A stretch of DNA of 64,000 nt. Source: Acidobacteriota bacterium. GTDB lineage: Bacteria; Acidobacteriota; Terriglobia; Terriglobales; SCQP01. Within the stretch, counting starts at the first letter, position 1. Every line of letters starts with the position of its first letter. This document shows, in pieces, positions 30,029-39,836 of this stretch. The DNA lies in the NCBI GenBank assembly GCA_021818955.1, contig JAKASR010000018.1, positions 1 through 64,000 on the forward strand, given 5' to 3'. The notes below the pieces were generated by a model. It made no database searches. It was not told where the DNA came from and saw only the letters and a program-made list of their open reading frames with translations. A program made the translations under genes and the position numbers.

Positions 30029-33000
30029 ATGCGTATATTTCCTTTATCGCTTGCACTGTCGTTGCTCTGCTCGGCAGTATTTCTGTCTCTGGCCTGGATG
30101 CGCCGCCAGGACCTTTATTTACGTTCATGGATGGGCGCATGGCTGGGGCTTAGCCTGACCGCCGGTCTGAATGAGTTGCAGTGGGGATTCTACGCGCCTT
30201 TTCGCCATGCCCTCGATACTTCCCTGCTGTTTTTGGCGCTGTCATTGCTGTATTTATCGGCACAACAATTGAATCAAGCCCAGGTTAAAAACCCGCTGGC
30301 GCCGGCCGGCGTAGCGCCGCCAGCGCAACGCAAGTGGCCACCCACCTGGTTTTGGCTGGGGGGCGCCCTATGGGCGGCTTTGGTGCTAAGCCATAAGCTG
30401 CCGCAGACCCCCTGGCTGCGATTGCCGGAAATCATAGCGTTCGCGATTACCGGTATGGAGTTTGCCCTGCTGCAACGCCGGCCCTGGACGCAGCGCTTTT
30501 TCGGCATCGCCATTCTGTTTTGGGGCATGGCGGTATTGTGGCGTCAGGGGGTGATTGCCGCCGCGATGCTCCCCGCGATGGCGCTGGAATTACCGGCGCG
30601 TACGCTGCTGGCGTTGTGTATGCTGCTGGTGATTTACGACGAGGAAAAGCGCAGCGCCGGGCGCCATCTGCTGGCGCTCTCCAATTTGCAACTGCGCGGC
30701 CATGGCGCGGTGCGAGTCGACGACCTGCAACGCGTTCTCGGCGCCTTGCACAAACGCGTGCTCAGCCAATTTTCCCGCCGGGCGCTGCTCTGGACCGCGC
30801 CGGAATTCGGGCTGGATTGGCACCGATTCAATTGCGGTTTTTCCGATAGTTTTCTGGCTTATTTACAATCTGCCGGCGCTGGCGTGTTGCGCGATTTATT
30901 GCCGCGATTCCGCGGCGTCCTGGTGGTGCGAGATCTGCGCCATCCGGACGAGCTGGGCGCGCTGGGCGAAGCCGCCCTCACCCGCGAGCTCAATATGCAT
31001 CTGCGCGCCGAGGCCACGCCCGGTTTTACCTGTGTCGCCCTGCAGGCGCACAGCCAGGTGATGGGGCTGATCTTAATCGGGCACGAGCGCCGCCGTGGAC
31101 TGCTCGCAGACGAGTTGCGGATTGCCCTGATTCTGGCCGGGCAGGTCGCGGTGGCGCTGGAAAATTACCGCCTGGCAACGGAAGGGCTCCGCCGCGGCCA
31201 GGAATATGAGCTGCTGACCCATGTCGGCACCGCGATCAGCTCGATTCTCGACCGCGACAGCCTGTTTCGCATGATCCATGCCGAATTGGGCAAGCTGATG
31301 GACACGCGGAATTTCTATGTCGCTTTCGAACGGCCGGCAGAGCAGGAGATCACCTTCGAGTTTGAAATTGAGCACAACATGCTATTGCCGCCGCGGCGAC
31401 GGACACGGGGACAGGGATTGACCGAATACGTGATTGAAACCGGCCGCCCGCTGCTGATTCCCAACCAGGTGTTGGAGTTTATCGAGGAGCATGGCATTCA
31501 GGCCAGCGGCCGGCCGGCGAGATGTTGGATGGGAGTCCCCATTCTGCGGCCCGGGCGGCCTTCCGGAGTGATCGCGCTGCAGAACTTCGAGCGAGAAGAG
31601 GCATTCGACAACGCCCATCTACGGCTGCTGGAGATTGTGGCCGGGCAGGCCGCGGTGGCTCTGGAAAATGCCCGGCTCTTCACGGAAGAACAGCGCAGCA
31701 ACCGCGAGTTGCAATTTCTGAACCGCATCGCGCACGTGGCGATCTCCACTTTCGGTCCGCCGCAAGCCATGATGCAAGCGGTGGCGCGCGAGATTCAGGC
31801 GGCGTTCGATTTCGATTGCGTGGGTTTGGGCTTAATCGGATTCCGTTCTACCGAAGTGGGATTTGAAGCCTTGGCGGGGCGCCTGCCTCCACCTCCGGAG
31901 CCGTTGCGGTTCAGTTTGCATGAAGCGCCGCTAGCCGATGCAATACATGGGCATCATGCCTGCCGGTGGAGTTCGGATGGCAGCGAGCCGCGTCCGGCCA
32001 CGTTGCATCCCCAGGCGCAAAGCCAGTTTATCTTGCCCATCAGCTATGCCCAGCAGGTATTGGGCGTTCTGGTGCTGGAAAGCCGCTCGCCTGGAGCTTT
32101 CCCTGCCGAACAGGCGCGCACCCTACAAACCTTAAGCGATCAGTTGGCCGCGACGTTGAATAACATTATTATTTTTCAGCGCATGGAGGAGCAAGCCGTC
32201 ACCGACGGATTAACCGGCTTGAAAACGCGGCGATTTTTTATGGAAGCTCTGCAAGCGGAATGGAAGCGATCCAGCCGCAATGGCCGGCCTTTCACGCTGA
32301 TGCTGTTGGACTTGAATAATTTTAAACAACTTAATGACACGCTCGGCCACCTGGAAGGCGATGTCGCGCTCACCCGTACGGCCCGCATCCTCGAGCAGAA
32401 GTGCCGATCCAGCAATATTCTGGCCCGCTTGGGCGGGGATGAATTCACGATCCTGCTTCAGGAAACCTCAAAACAGCAAGCCCCGGCGCTGCTCGAGCGC
32501 CTGCGCGAGGCGTTTGCGCAGGATGAATTGCTGCGCGAGCGCGGCATCAGCGCCAGTTTCGGACTGGGGGCGTATCCGGAAGACGGGGCTACGCCGGAGG
32601 AGGTCTTGCGCGCCGCTGATCTGGATATGTATGCCGCCAAGACGGCAAGCGCGGCTCAGGAAGTAGGTTTTCGCATGCGCCGCACTCCTCCTCCGAGCGC
32701 ATCCCCGGCCGCGCTGGAAACCGCTTTGCCTTCGCTGCTGGCCCTGACCGCGGCGCTTGATGCGCGGGATTGCCTGGGCCCAGGGCATCATGAGCGGGTG
32801 GCCCAATTGGCTTGGCGCCTGGCGCGGGTATTGGGTTTGCCAGAGATCGAACAGGATCGCATCCGGCTGGCCGGAAGACTGCACGATTTGGGCAAATGCG
32901 GCTTCAGCGCCGAGTTTTTGCGCAAGCCCCGCCTGCTGGCTTCCGACTGGGCGCTCATGCGCCTGCATCCCATCTGGGGCGCCGAGATGGTACGCGGGCT

Positions 33001-33307
33001 GGAGGGCGGCGAAGGCCTGGCGGAGTGCATTGCCGCGCATCATGAATGGTTTAATGGCCAGGGATACCCGCACGGTTTAAGCGGCGATGAGGTGCCCCTG
33101 GGCGGCCGCATTCTCGCCCTGGCGGAGACTTATGATGCCATGACTCATCCCATGCCCGGCCGCCAGCCGCATTCCTACACCCCGGAAGCGGCGACGGAAG
33201 AACTGAAACGGCTCTCGGGGGTACAATTCGATCCCTCCATGATCGCTGTTTTCCTGCACCTGCTGCGCTCGCCCTTGTCGGTGAGCGCGCTTTCGCAATC
33301 AGTCTAG
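30029..33307 (+). CDS. Membrane sensor with GAF, GGDEF and HD-GYP domains
   Basis: The first 210 or so residues of this 1092-residue protein form six or seven membrane helices. Three GAF-like modules follow (about 230-390, 395-550 and 560-720; repeated VAGQAAVALENARLF-type ends). The GGDEF domain is about 725-880 with an intact GGDEF at 802-806 (RLGGDEFTIL). The HD-GYP domain is about 890-1085 with HD at 952-953 (RLHDLGKCG), HHEWFNGQGYPHGL and GYP at 1012-1014. It could both make and degrade cyclic di-GMP, switching on the signals sensed by the GAF modules. No effector gene is adjacent. Confidence 0.92.
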   Translation: MRIFPLSLALSLLCSAVFLSLAWMRRQDLYLRSWMGAWLGLSLTAGLNELQWGFYAPFRHALDTSLLFLALSLLYLSAQQLNQAQVKNPLAPAGVAPPAQRKWPPTWFWLGGALWAALVLSHKLPQTPWLRLPEIIAFAITGMEFALLQRRPWTQRFFGIAILFWGMAVLWRQGVIAAAMLPAMALELPARTLLALCMLLVIYDEEKRSAGRHLLALSNLQLRGHGAVRVDDLQRVLGALHKRVLSQFSRRALLWTAPEFGLDWHRFNCGFSDSFLAYLQSAGAGVLRDLLPRFRGVLVVRDLRHPDELGALGEAALTRELNMHLRAEATPGFTCVALQAHSQVMGLILIGHERRRGLLADELRIALILAGQVAVALENYRLATEGLRRGQEYELLTHVGTAISSILDRDSLFRMIHAELGKLMDTRNFYVAFERPAEQEITFEFEIEHNMLLPPRRRTRGQGLTEYVIETGRPLLIPNQVLEFIEEHGIQASGRPARCWMGVPILRPGRPSGVIALQNFEREEAFDNAHLRLLEIVAGQAAVALENARLFTEEQRSNRELQFLNRIAHVAISTFGPPQAMMQAVAREIQAAFDFDCVGLGLIGFRSTEVGFEALAGRLPPPPEPLRFSLHEAPLADAIHGHHACRWSSDGSEPRPATLHPQAQSQFILPISYAQQVLGVLVLESRSPGAFPAEQARTLQTLSDQLAATLNNIIIFQRMEEQAVTDGLTGLKTRRFFMEALQAEWKRSSRNGRPFTLMLLDLNNFKQLNDTLGHLEGDVALTRTARILEQKCRSSNILARLGGDEFTILLQETSKQQAPALLERLREAFAQDELLRERGISASFGLGAYPEDGATPEEVLRAADLDMYAAKTASAAQEVGFRMRRTPPPSASPAALETALPSLLALTAALDARDCLGPGHHERVAQLAWRLARVLGLPEIEQDRIRLAGRLHDLGKCGFSAEFLRKPRLLASDWALMRLHPIWGAEMVRGLEGGEGLAECIAAHHEWFNGQGYPHGLSGDEVPLGGRILALAETYDAMTHPMPGRQPHSYTPEAATEELKRLSGVQFDPSMIAVFLHLLRSPLSVSALSQSV

Positions 33308-33330
33308 AAGAGAAGCCCACCCGATACGAT

Positions 33331-33371
33331 GCGAAAGCGTGGGCGCCTAAAAATAAAAGCGGCCGAGCCGC
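33331..33371 (+). repeat. Modular repeat remnant (3' end only)
   Basis: The remnant reads gcgaaagcgtgggcgcctaa, then aaataaaag and the intact terminal GCGGC-CGA-GCCGC hairpin. It lies 23 nt after the cyclic-di-GMP gene. It is one of few family traces in the housekeeping part of the window and keeps the common orientation. Confidence 0.78.
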
Positions 33372-33507
33372 TTCCAGCCGCCCGCGAAAGGAAATTGGAA
33401 TTATCGATGGGGAAGTTAAACAGCCGGATTCACTCAAGCATCAGGAAAAAATTTAAATAAGCCTTGTCGCCACGCCCGGACGCCAGTCTAGCCTATCCTG
33501 TTGCTTC

Positions 33508-35148
33508 GTGTCCGCTCCTCGCCAAAGCGACCGTCCCCGCCTCACCGGCCTCCATCTGGGCCGATTGGGCCGCATCACATTTTGGATGATGGCGGCCGTG
33601 GCGCTGTCGCGGGTGATTGGGTATATCCGTAATGCCTATATCGCCTATGCTTTTGGCGCCAATAAAATCGTCGACGTTTATGTCGCCGCATTCACCCTGC
33701 CTAATTGGCTCAACTACCTGGCCGCCGGCGGCACGCTCTCGATCACCTTCATCACGTTGTTCAGCGGCTATCTGGCGCGCGGGGAAGAGGAGGAAGGCTA
33801 TCGCGTATTCTCGACCGTTCTCAATTTCCTTTTTCTTTTTCTGCTCGCCGGCGTGGTGGCAGGCGAACTGCTGGCGCCGCGTTTGTTGCGGCTTTATTTG
33901 CCGGGGTTTTCCCCGGCACAAATGCGGTTGTGCATTCACCTCACCCGCATCCTGCTGCCGGCGCAGATTTGTTTTGGCCTGGGCGCGATTTTATCGGCTT
34001 TACTTTATGCCCGCGGGCGTTTTTTTCTGCCAGCCATCGCGCCGCTGATTTACAGCCTGTTGATTATTTGCGGAGGCGTGCTGCTGCGCGAGCGCCTGGG
34101 CATCGATAGCCTGGCCTGGGGGGCGCTGGCCGGCGCTCTACTCGGCCCCTTACTGCTGCCGTTGGCCGGCGCCCGGCATTCGGGACTGCATTATTTCTTT
34201 CAGCTTCGCTTGCGCCATCCCGGATTTCGCGAATGGCTGCGGATTACCTGGCCGCTGATGGTAGGCGTCACCCTGGTCAGCGCCGATGATTGGATCATGC
34301 AGCCGTTGGCGGCTCATCTGCACGGGCTGATCTCGCAGCTCAATTATGCCAAGCGGTTGGATTATGTTCCAATTGCCGTGCTCGGCCAAGCCGTGGGCCA
34401 GGCCGGCATGCCTTTTTTCACCCGCCTGGCCAGCGAGCACGACTGGAAACAATTCGGCTTAACGCTGGAACGGTATGTCTGGCGCACCGCGGCCGGGGCT
34501 CTGCTCGCGACCAGCGCGATGGCCGCGCTCAGCCTGCCGCTGGTGCGGCTCATCTATCAGCGCGGCCTATTTCAACCCTCCGCCGCCCGCGCCACCGCGA
34601 CCTACCTCGCCTTGTTTTTGCTGGCACTGGTGTTCTGGTGCGTGCAGAACCTCTATGCCCGGGCTTTCTATGCCGTAGGCAACACCTTTACCCCCATGCT
34701 GGCCGGCACGCTGCTGACCGCGGCTATGATTCCGGTGTATGTCGTCCTTGCGCATCATTGGGGCGGCATCGGCCTGGTGCTGGCTTCCGACCTGGGCATT
34801 GCGCTCTATGCGGCGCTACTGGGCGGGTTACTGCATCGCCGGGCATTGCTGCAGCATCCACAGCGGCGGCTCGGGCAACTGGCGAGGCTGCTTGCGCTTT
34901 GCGTGGTGGCCGGCGGCGCCGTCGCCGCGCTGGTCCACGCGATCGAGCCGGCACACTATCGATGGCTGCCTGAATTAGGGGTGCTCGCGCTGGCAGGACT
35001 GGTCTGGCTGCTGCTGGCGGGTGGGCTGGCGCGCGCGCTGCGGCTCGACCCGCTGCTGGGCGAAGCTATGCGGCTGATGCGCCGCGTGGCGTTCAAGGCC
35101 GGATTGCTCAAGCCCGATATTCGCGACGATGCGCCGCTACGGGAGTGA
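33508..35148 (+). CDS. murJ: Lipid II flippase
   Basis: This 546-residue MOP-superfamily transporter has about 14 membrane helices and should flip lipid II to the periplasmic side for peptidoglycan synthesis. Family features include the early SRVIGYIRNAYIAYAFGANKIVD, then LPNWLNYLAAGGTLSITFI, IYQRGLFQPSAARAT and ARAFYAVGNTFTPM. The start is GTG at 33508, giving an N-terminus of family-like length; the ATG at 33585 would remove part of the first helix. It stands alone, facing a convergent gene 3 nt past its stop. Confidence 0.92.
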   Translation: MSAPRQSDRPRLTGLHLGRLGRITFWMMAAVALSRVIGYIRNAYIAYAFGANKIVDVYVAAFTLPNWLNYLAAGGTLSITFITLFSGYLARGEEEEGYRVFSTVLNFLFLFLLAGVVAGELLAPRLLRLYLPGFSPAQMRLCIHLTRILLPAQICFGLGAILSALLYARGRFFLPAIAPLIYSLLIICGGVLLRERLGIDSLAWGALAGALLGPLLLPLAGARHSGLHYFFQLRLRHPGFREWLRITWPLMVGVTLVSADDWIMQPLAAHLHGLISQLNYAKRLDYVPIAVLGQAVGQAGMPFFTRLASEHDWKQFGLTLERYVWRTAAGALLATSAMAALSLPLVRLIYQRGLFQPSAARATATYLALFLLALVFWCVQNLYARAFYAVGNTFTPMLAGTLLTAAMIPVYVVLAHHWGGIGLVLASDLGIALYAALLGGLLHRRALLQHPQRRLGQLARLLALCVVAGGAVAALVHAIEPAHYRWLPELGVLALAGLVWLLLAGGLARALRLDPLLGEAMRLMRRVAFKAGLLKPDIRDDAPLRE

Positions 35149-35151
35149 AGA

Positions 35152-35997
35152 TTAGAAAATTTTTCCCAGCTTGTTTTTGATATCCGGCCAGAATTCGGCT
35201 TCTACATTGAAAATAGCGGTACCGCCCAAGTCCCAATAAATGCGCGACATCGTATGCCCCATATTGCGTTCGTTACTGGGGTAATACAAATTCGAGGTAA
35301 ACGCCGCCAGAATCGTGCCTGCGGTGGCGCCGCTGGCAAAGGTCCAGCTGCCGTTATCGGTACGGGCGATGAAGACGCGCGAGAGCGCGTACCAGATGCG
35401 CGCCGGAACGCTCGCCTGCCGCCCCAGCCGGAAATAGCGCGGGTCCTGGTGCAACCAGGAAACAAACAGATAATCGCCGAAATAGCTGGAAATGGTGCTG
35501 TCGGCCAGCGCCGAACCATAGCATTTGGAATAACTGTCCAGCCCGCTGCCATAACCGCAAAAGCCGTCCGTTTTCGAGTGCTCCAGCGCGGCTTCCGTCG
35601 CCCCCGCCGCCAATCCAATGGGATCGTAGGCGCCTTCGGCAAATTCCAGAAACTTTTCATGCGAGGTGAGCGGCACGAACTTGTGCCGGTAGTCCACGTT
35701 ATAGGCGGGAATCACAAAAAAAATATGCTTGGGCGAACCGGCCATCGCATTTTTCTCCGCTGCTTTCTTCGCCGCTTTTTGAGCCGTATTTTGCTGCGGT
35801 GGATTCGACGCCAGGGCAGCGGGAGTAGCTGCTTGCGGGGATTGATTTTGTGGCGCCTTCATTGCGGCCGGGGCCTTGGCTGTCTGGGAGTCCGGCGGCG
35901 CCGGCAAATGGGTTCGTGGCAGTGCGGCTAATGGCAGACTGGCTGCCAAAAGCATGATTAGCGATAGAACCAAAGTGCAAAGTCGAGGGGAATTCAT
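35152..35997 (-). CDS. Exported hypothetical protein, acidobacterial envelope type
   Basis: This 281-residue protein has a signal peptide (LVLSLIMLLAASLPLAALP) and an Ala/Pro/Gln/Lys-rich linker up to about residue 90. The conserved-looking domain that follows has IFFVIPAYNVDY, YGSGLDSYSKCYGSALADST, FVSWLHQDPRYFRLG and SNLYYPSNERNMGHT. I recall this arrangement from exported acidobacterial proteins of unknown function, but I cannot name a domain. Two Cys residues (FCGYG...KCYG) may form a disulfide. It is convergent with murJ. Confidence 0.7.
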   Translation of the reverse strand: MNSPRLCTLVLSLIMLLAASLPLAALPRTHLPAPPDSQTAKAPAAMKAPQNQSPQAATPAALASNPPQQNTAQKAAKKAAEKNAMAGSPKHIFFVIPAYNVDYRHKFVPLTSHEKFLEFAEGAYDPIGLAAGATEAALEHSKTDGFCGYGSGLDSYSKCYGSALADSTISSYFGDYLFVSWLHQDPRYFRLGRQASVPARIWYALSRVFIARTDNGSWTFASGATAGTILAAFTSNLYYPSNERNMGHTMSRIYWDLGGTAIFNVEAEFWPDIKNKLGKIF

Positions 35998-36180
35998 GTT
36001 TGCGTTGCCGGCAATCCGTCCGATATTTTAAGTTTACAACCTCCCCTGTGTAGGATATTCATGTTGGCGCCGGCCAAATTACAATCGTGCGACCACACAC
36101 ACTGGGGTAGCTCATGAAAATCGCATCCGGGTCATAGCATTTGAATAGATGCTGACGTAAGCAAAACCACAATTCCCGCC

Positions 36181-36711
36181 GTGCGGGAAGCGAGCGGCGA
36201 CCGGCCGGCAGCCCACCATACGCGCGGTTGCGACGGTGGCGCCTATCGCCAGCCCCCGCCGCTGCCGGCGCTTTGGGATTTAACTTCGCTGAATCTGACT
36301 GCGCCGGAGTACCGAAACCGCCATATCGCTGCATTGGCGATGCCGGCCTTGATCCGCCGCATTGAGCACCCGGCCACTCCGTTTGACGCCGACAACCGGA
36401 TGCGGCAGGCGCAGGCCATGCTGCGGCTCGATGTTACGCGTCCTTATGGCGATAGCATGCGCCGAACCTCGGCGCAAGTCCAGGCGCGCATGCTGATTGA
36501 CCTCTCGGCCCAGGACCGCATGGTAACGCCCGGCCCCGCCGAGAACTTTTCGCACCTGGCGCCCGCCGGCCGCGCCCGGATTTTTTCGCCGCGGAGCGAT
36601 TGCGGCCATAGCGCTGCGGGATGTGAACCCGCCCGCCTAAATCGCGCCATCCAGCACTTCCTGGCGGAGCCATGCATGAAATCGGCCCGATGCAGCCGGA
36701 ATTTGAAATGA
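36181..36711 (+). pseudogene. Remnant of a MetX-like alpha/beta hydrolase (C-terminal part)
   Basis: The 176-codon frame has unconvincing N-terminal sequence. Its middle and end look like the last third of homoserine-acyltransferase-like hydrolases: DVTRPYGDSMRRTSAQVQAR, then MLIDLSAQDRMVTPGPAENF with the catalytic Asp region, and SDCGHSAAGCEPARLNRAIQHFL with the catalytic His. The lid, oxyanion hole and nucleophile Ser are missing, and no open frame supplies them upstream. I take it as a decayed gene. 35998-36180 holds nothing I can support. Confidence 0.45.
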
Positions 36712-36761
36712 AGCGGGCGCCCGAAGCGTAAGATATTTCAGAGCCGATCCGGGAGTTTCCT

Positions 36762-37376
36762 GTGCGCTTGGTGAATCCATTGCCGATTGTGGTTGTCGAC
36801 TACGCCTGGATGGCGCTCGGGCTGTTCTGGCTGGTGCTGTGGTGGCGCACTAATAAAATCAAAAAACGGGAATCCACGCCCGTGCGCTGGCTCGACAAAG
36901 TTTCCATATGGGGTGGTTATCTGGCTCTATTAGAACTGGGGCCGATCAAAAAATTGCCGAGCGGCGTATGGGGCTTGCCCTGGACAACCTGGAATCACCC
37001 GCTTTTCTCATTAGCCGCTGCGCTGCAATATACCGGCTTGACCGTGACCATTGCCGGAGTGCTGCTGGCCTGCTGGTCGCGCGCCGTGCTGGGCCGCTAC
37101 TGGAGCGCGACGGTTGCGTTGAAAGAAGATCACCGGCTGGTGCAAAACGGCCCTTATCAGTTCGTTCGCCATCCTCTCTATAGCGGCTTGTTGCTAACCG
37201 CGCTCGGCACGACCTTGACCCTGGATGGGCTGCATTGCCTGTTGGGGCTGGCGCTGCTGCTGGCGGCCTTTCTAAGCCGGGCCAGACGGGAAGACGCCTT
37301 GATGGCTTCCGAGTTCGGCGAAAACTTTGCCGAATATCGGCGCCGCACCGGTCAAATTATTCCCGGCATCGGCTAA
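36762..37376 (+). CDS. Isoprenylcysteine carboxyl methyltransferase-like membrane protein
   Basis: This 204-residue protein starts at GTG with GGGAG seven nt upstream. It has about five helices and the ICMT/PEMT-type C-terminal signature: NGPYQFVRHPLYSGLLL (SAM-binding His-Pro) and RREDALMASEFGENFAEYRRRTGQIIPGI. Bacterial members methylate small lipids or other membrane substrates with SAM; the substrate is unknown. It has no clear operon partner. Confidence 0.88.
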   Translation: MRLVNPLPIVVVDYAWMALGLFWLVLWWRTNKIKKRESTPVRWLDKVSIWGGYLALLELGPIKKLPSGVWGLPWTTWNHPLFSLAAALQYTGLTVTIAGVLLACWSRAVLGRYWSATVALKEDHRLVQNGPYQFVRHPLYSGLLLTALGTTLTLDGLHCLLGLALLLAAFLSRARREDALMASEFGENFAEYRRRTGQIIPGIG

Positions 37377-37388
37377 CGTGGACAACTT

Positions 37389-38390
37389 CTATTGCGTTCT
37401 GGACGGAGGACGCCCAAAGTGAGCTGCCGCAAACGCCAGCGCTCCCGGCAAACGCGCGGCAAAATAGTTCCAGGTATGCCCGCCGGGATAAAGATGGAAT
37501 TCGTGCGGCACACCCAGGCGAACGAGCCGCCGGTGCAGTTGGAGCGCGCCGCGCTCGAAGCCATAGCCATCCTGCTCGCCACAATCGAATTCAATCGCCA
37601 GACCGGCCAGATGGCGCCTACTCTGCGCCAAAGTAAAGGGCGAATTGCGTTCCCAAAAGCGAAGATTGGGCGGCATGCCAAAAATCCGCCCTAGATAACG
37701 CAGCCGGGCGGCGGATAGCGAATCTTCCACCGCTTGCACCGGCGGACGGCGCAGCAGCATGGCGCTGTGGGCGCTCACTGAGCCAAACCGCCGGGGATAC
37801 TTAAAAGCCAGGTGAAGCGCGCCATAGCCGCCCATGGAAATACCCAGCAGGGCGCGATTGCGCCGGCCGGGAAGCGTGCGGAAATGATGGCGCTCCCAGG
37901 CGAGCAGCTCGCGCATGAAGAAATTTTCATAATTCATCCGCCCGTCATAGGCGTTGACATAAAAACTGTTGAAGCTATCCGCACTGATAATGAGAAAGGG
38001 CGGCAACTGCCGGCGGGCCCAGAGCTCATCGATCAGCATCCAGGCCTGGGTTTGAATGAGTTCTTCGGCATTGCCTCCCAAGCCGGGCAGGTAAAAAAGG
38101 ACCGGATAGCGGCGATGCGCGTGGCGGGCGTAGCCGGGCGGCAACAGCGCGCAGACATTGACGCGCCGGCGCAGGATGGCGCTGCGCAGGGGCTGGCATA
38201 CTACCCGCGCGCCAGCCGGGCGCGAATGCGCGGGCTGGGGCGCGGAAGTGGCGCCCGGCGCCGCCAGGGCAGGCTGAGCCGATGGCGCGGGGTGCGCCGA
38301 AGGATGGGGAGCAAACTCTTGACGGTCCAGCAGCCAGGATGCTGCCACGACGAATACGATCAGCGCCAACCATCGCAGCGCTTTATTCAT
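37389..38390 (-). CDS. Exported or membrane-anchored esterase (esterase-D type)
   Basis: This 333-residue protein has an N-terminal signal or anchor (LRWLALIVFVVAASWLL) and a Pro/Ala linker to residue 60. The alpha/beta-hydrolase domain shows YPVLFYLPGLGGNAEE, the nucleophile Ser185 in LLGISMGGYGALHLA, Asp at about 257 in EFDCGEQDGY and the catalytic His in HLYPGGHTWNYF. This resembles mycolyltransferase/S-formylglutathione-hydrolase-like esterases. It lacks the E-set domain of the esterase at 3832. The natural substrate is unknown. Confidence 0.85.
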   Translation of the reverse strand: MNKALRWLALIVFVVAASWLLDRQEFAPHPSAHPAPSAQPALAAPGATSAPQPAHSRPAGARVVCQPLRSAILRRRVNVCALLPPGYARHAHRRYPVLFYLPGLGGNAEELIQTQAWMLIDELWARRQLPPFLIISADSFNSFYVNAYDGRMNYENFFMRELLAWERHHFRTLPGRRNRALLGISMGGYGALHLAFKYPRRFGSVSAHSAMLLRRPPVQAVEDSLSAARLRYLGRIFGMPPNLRFWERNSPFTLAQSRRHLAGLAIEFDCGEQDGYGFERGALQLHRRLVRLGVPHEFHLYPGGHTWNYFAARLPGALAFAAAHFGRPPSRTQ

Positions 38391-38516
38391 AAGTTAGTGT
38401 ATGCATAGAAAAGAAAGGAAAAAGGTCAGCGGAAGGGAAGAAAAGCAAAAGACCGGCGCTGCAGATTTGGATTGAGGAACTGAATTCTATTGGCGAAGGA
38501 TCTGCGATTTCCCGCA

Positions 38517-39836
38517 TTATTCATAGCGCAGTGCTTCGATCGGGTCGAGACGCGCGGCGCGGGCCGCGGGGTAATGCCCGGCCAGCAGACTGATCAGAAT
38601 GGCGAATCCGATCGCACCCAAGGCCAGCCACCAGGGTACGGTCGAGACCTGAACCACCGGCAGATCTTTATGGTTCAGGTAGATGGCCGCGCCCCAGTTC
38701 AGGCCGCGACCCAGCAGCCAGCCCAAGACCACACCGCCCAGACCTCCCAACAAACCCATCACGCCGGCTTCCATCAGGAAAAGCCTTTTAATCTCGGGTT
38801 CGCCCGCACCCAGGGCCTTGAGCACGCCGATTTCGCGCCGCCGTTCGAGAATCGCCATCAAAAGCGTATTTACGATACCCAACGATGCCACCGCGAGCGC
38901 AAGACTGCTGAACAAGCCCAACAGCAGATCGAACAGCGCAAAAACCAGGTTCAATCTGCGGGTCGCATCCTGCAGCGAGAAGGCGCGAAAACCCATGCGG
39001 CGAATCGCCGCTTCGGCGGCAGGAACATCGATGGGTGAGGCGAGGTTCACGGTGAGGCTGGAGTAATTCCGGCCGTTTCCGGCGCCGCGCACCACGTTGC
39101 GCAGATCGCTGATCTGCGCCACCCGCAACTGCTCGGCCAGGCGTTGCGGCAGAAAAACGCGTCCCGGCAAAAAGCCGCCAAAGCCGAAAACCGGATGCGT
39201 GGAAATGATGCCGATGATGCGCAAGCGTTCGAGCTTCGGCACGATAGCGAAGCCGCCCACGCCTCCGGGCAGCGGCTGGCGCTCGGCATAGCGCAGGTCC
39301 AGTTCCCGGCCCAGTAACTGGCGTGGATGCGCCGACAACTGCCGAGCCAGGCTGATTTGCAGAATCGCCTCCGCCGCCTGAGGGCCGGAAAAATACCGTC
39401 CTTCCATGCCGGTAAAAGCATCACTGTGCCGCGCGACATCGGGAACGCCGGCGATGGCGGTGGTGTAATCGTGGCCGGCAAACTGGACGACGGTGATAAA
39501 GCGAATTTGGGGATAGACTTCGGTCACATGGGGCAAGCGCTGGAGCGCCGCATAGGCGGCACTATCGAGCGGGCGCGACGGTTGCGGCGGCTTTGCCGGT
39601 GCGCGCGCCAGATGGCGAAGGCCGCGGAAATCGATTTTGCGCGTGACCAGAATGGAATCGAACAGGCCGGTGCGAGCCAGGCGTTTGGAGGCAAAGCGCT
39701 GCAGGCCCACGCCCAGCGAGAGAATGGCGACCAGCGACGCTCCGCCTACGGCAATGCCCAGCGTGGTGAGGCTATTGCGCAGCAGGGCCTCGCGCAGATT
39801 GCGCGTGGCCAGCTCGATCGTATCGCGCGGCTTCAT
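38517..39836 (-). CDS. MacB/FtsX-type ABC transporter permease
   Basis: This 439-residue protein has the four-helix MacB layout: one helix at the start (LTTLGIAVGGASLVAILSLGV), a large periplasmic domain (about 60-310) and three C-terminal helices (LLGLFSSLALAVASLGIVNTLLMAI, GVMGLLGGLGGVVLGWLLG, WLALGAIGFAILISLLAGHYPA). FtsX motifs such as RRREIGVLKALGAG and HYPAARAARLDPIEALRYE are clear. It would couple cytoplasmic ATP hydrolysis to periplasmic work such as efflux or lipoprotein handling. It overlaps the ATPase gene by 4 nt. Confidence 0.92.
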   Translation of the reverse strand: MKPRDTIELATRNLREALLRNSLTTLGIAVGGASLVAILSLGVGLQRFASKRLARTGLFDSILVTRKIDFRGLRHLARAPAKPPQPSRPLDSAAYAALQRLPHVTEVYPQIRFITVVQFAGHDYTTAIAGVPDVARHSDAFTGMEGRYFSGPQAAEAILQISLARQLSAHPRQLLGRELDLRYAERQPLPGGVGGFAIVPKLERLRIIGIISTHPVFGFGGFLPGRVFLPQRLAEQLRVAQISDLRNVVRGAGNGRNYSSLTVNLASPIDVPAAEAAIRRMGFRAFSLQDATRRLNLVFALFDLLLGLFSSLALAVASLGIVNTLLMAILERRREIGVLKALGAGEPEIKRLFLMEAGVMGLLGGLGGVVLGWLLGRGLNWGAAIYLNHKDLPVVQVSTVPWWLALGAIGFAILISLLAGHYPAARAARLDPIEALRYE

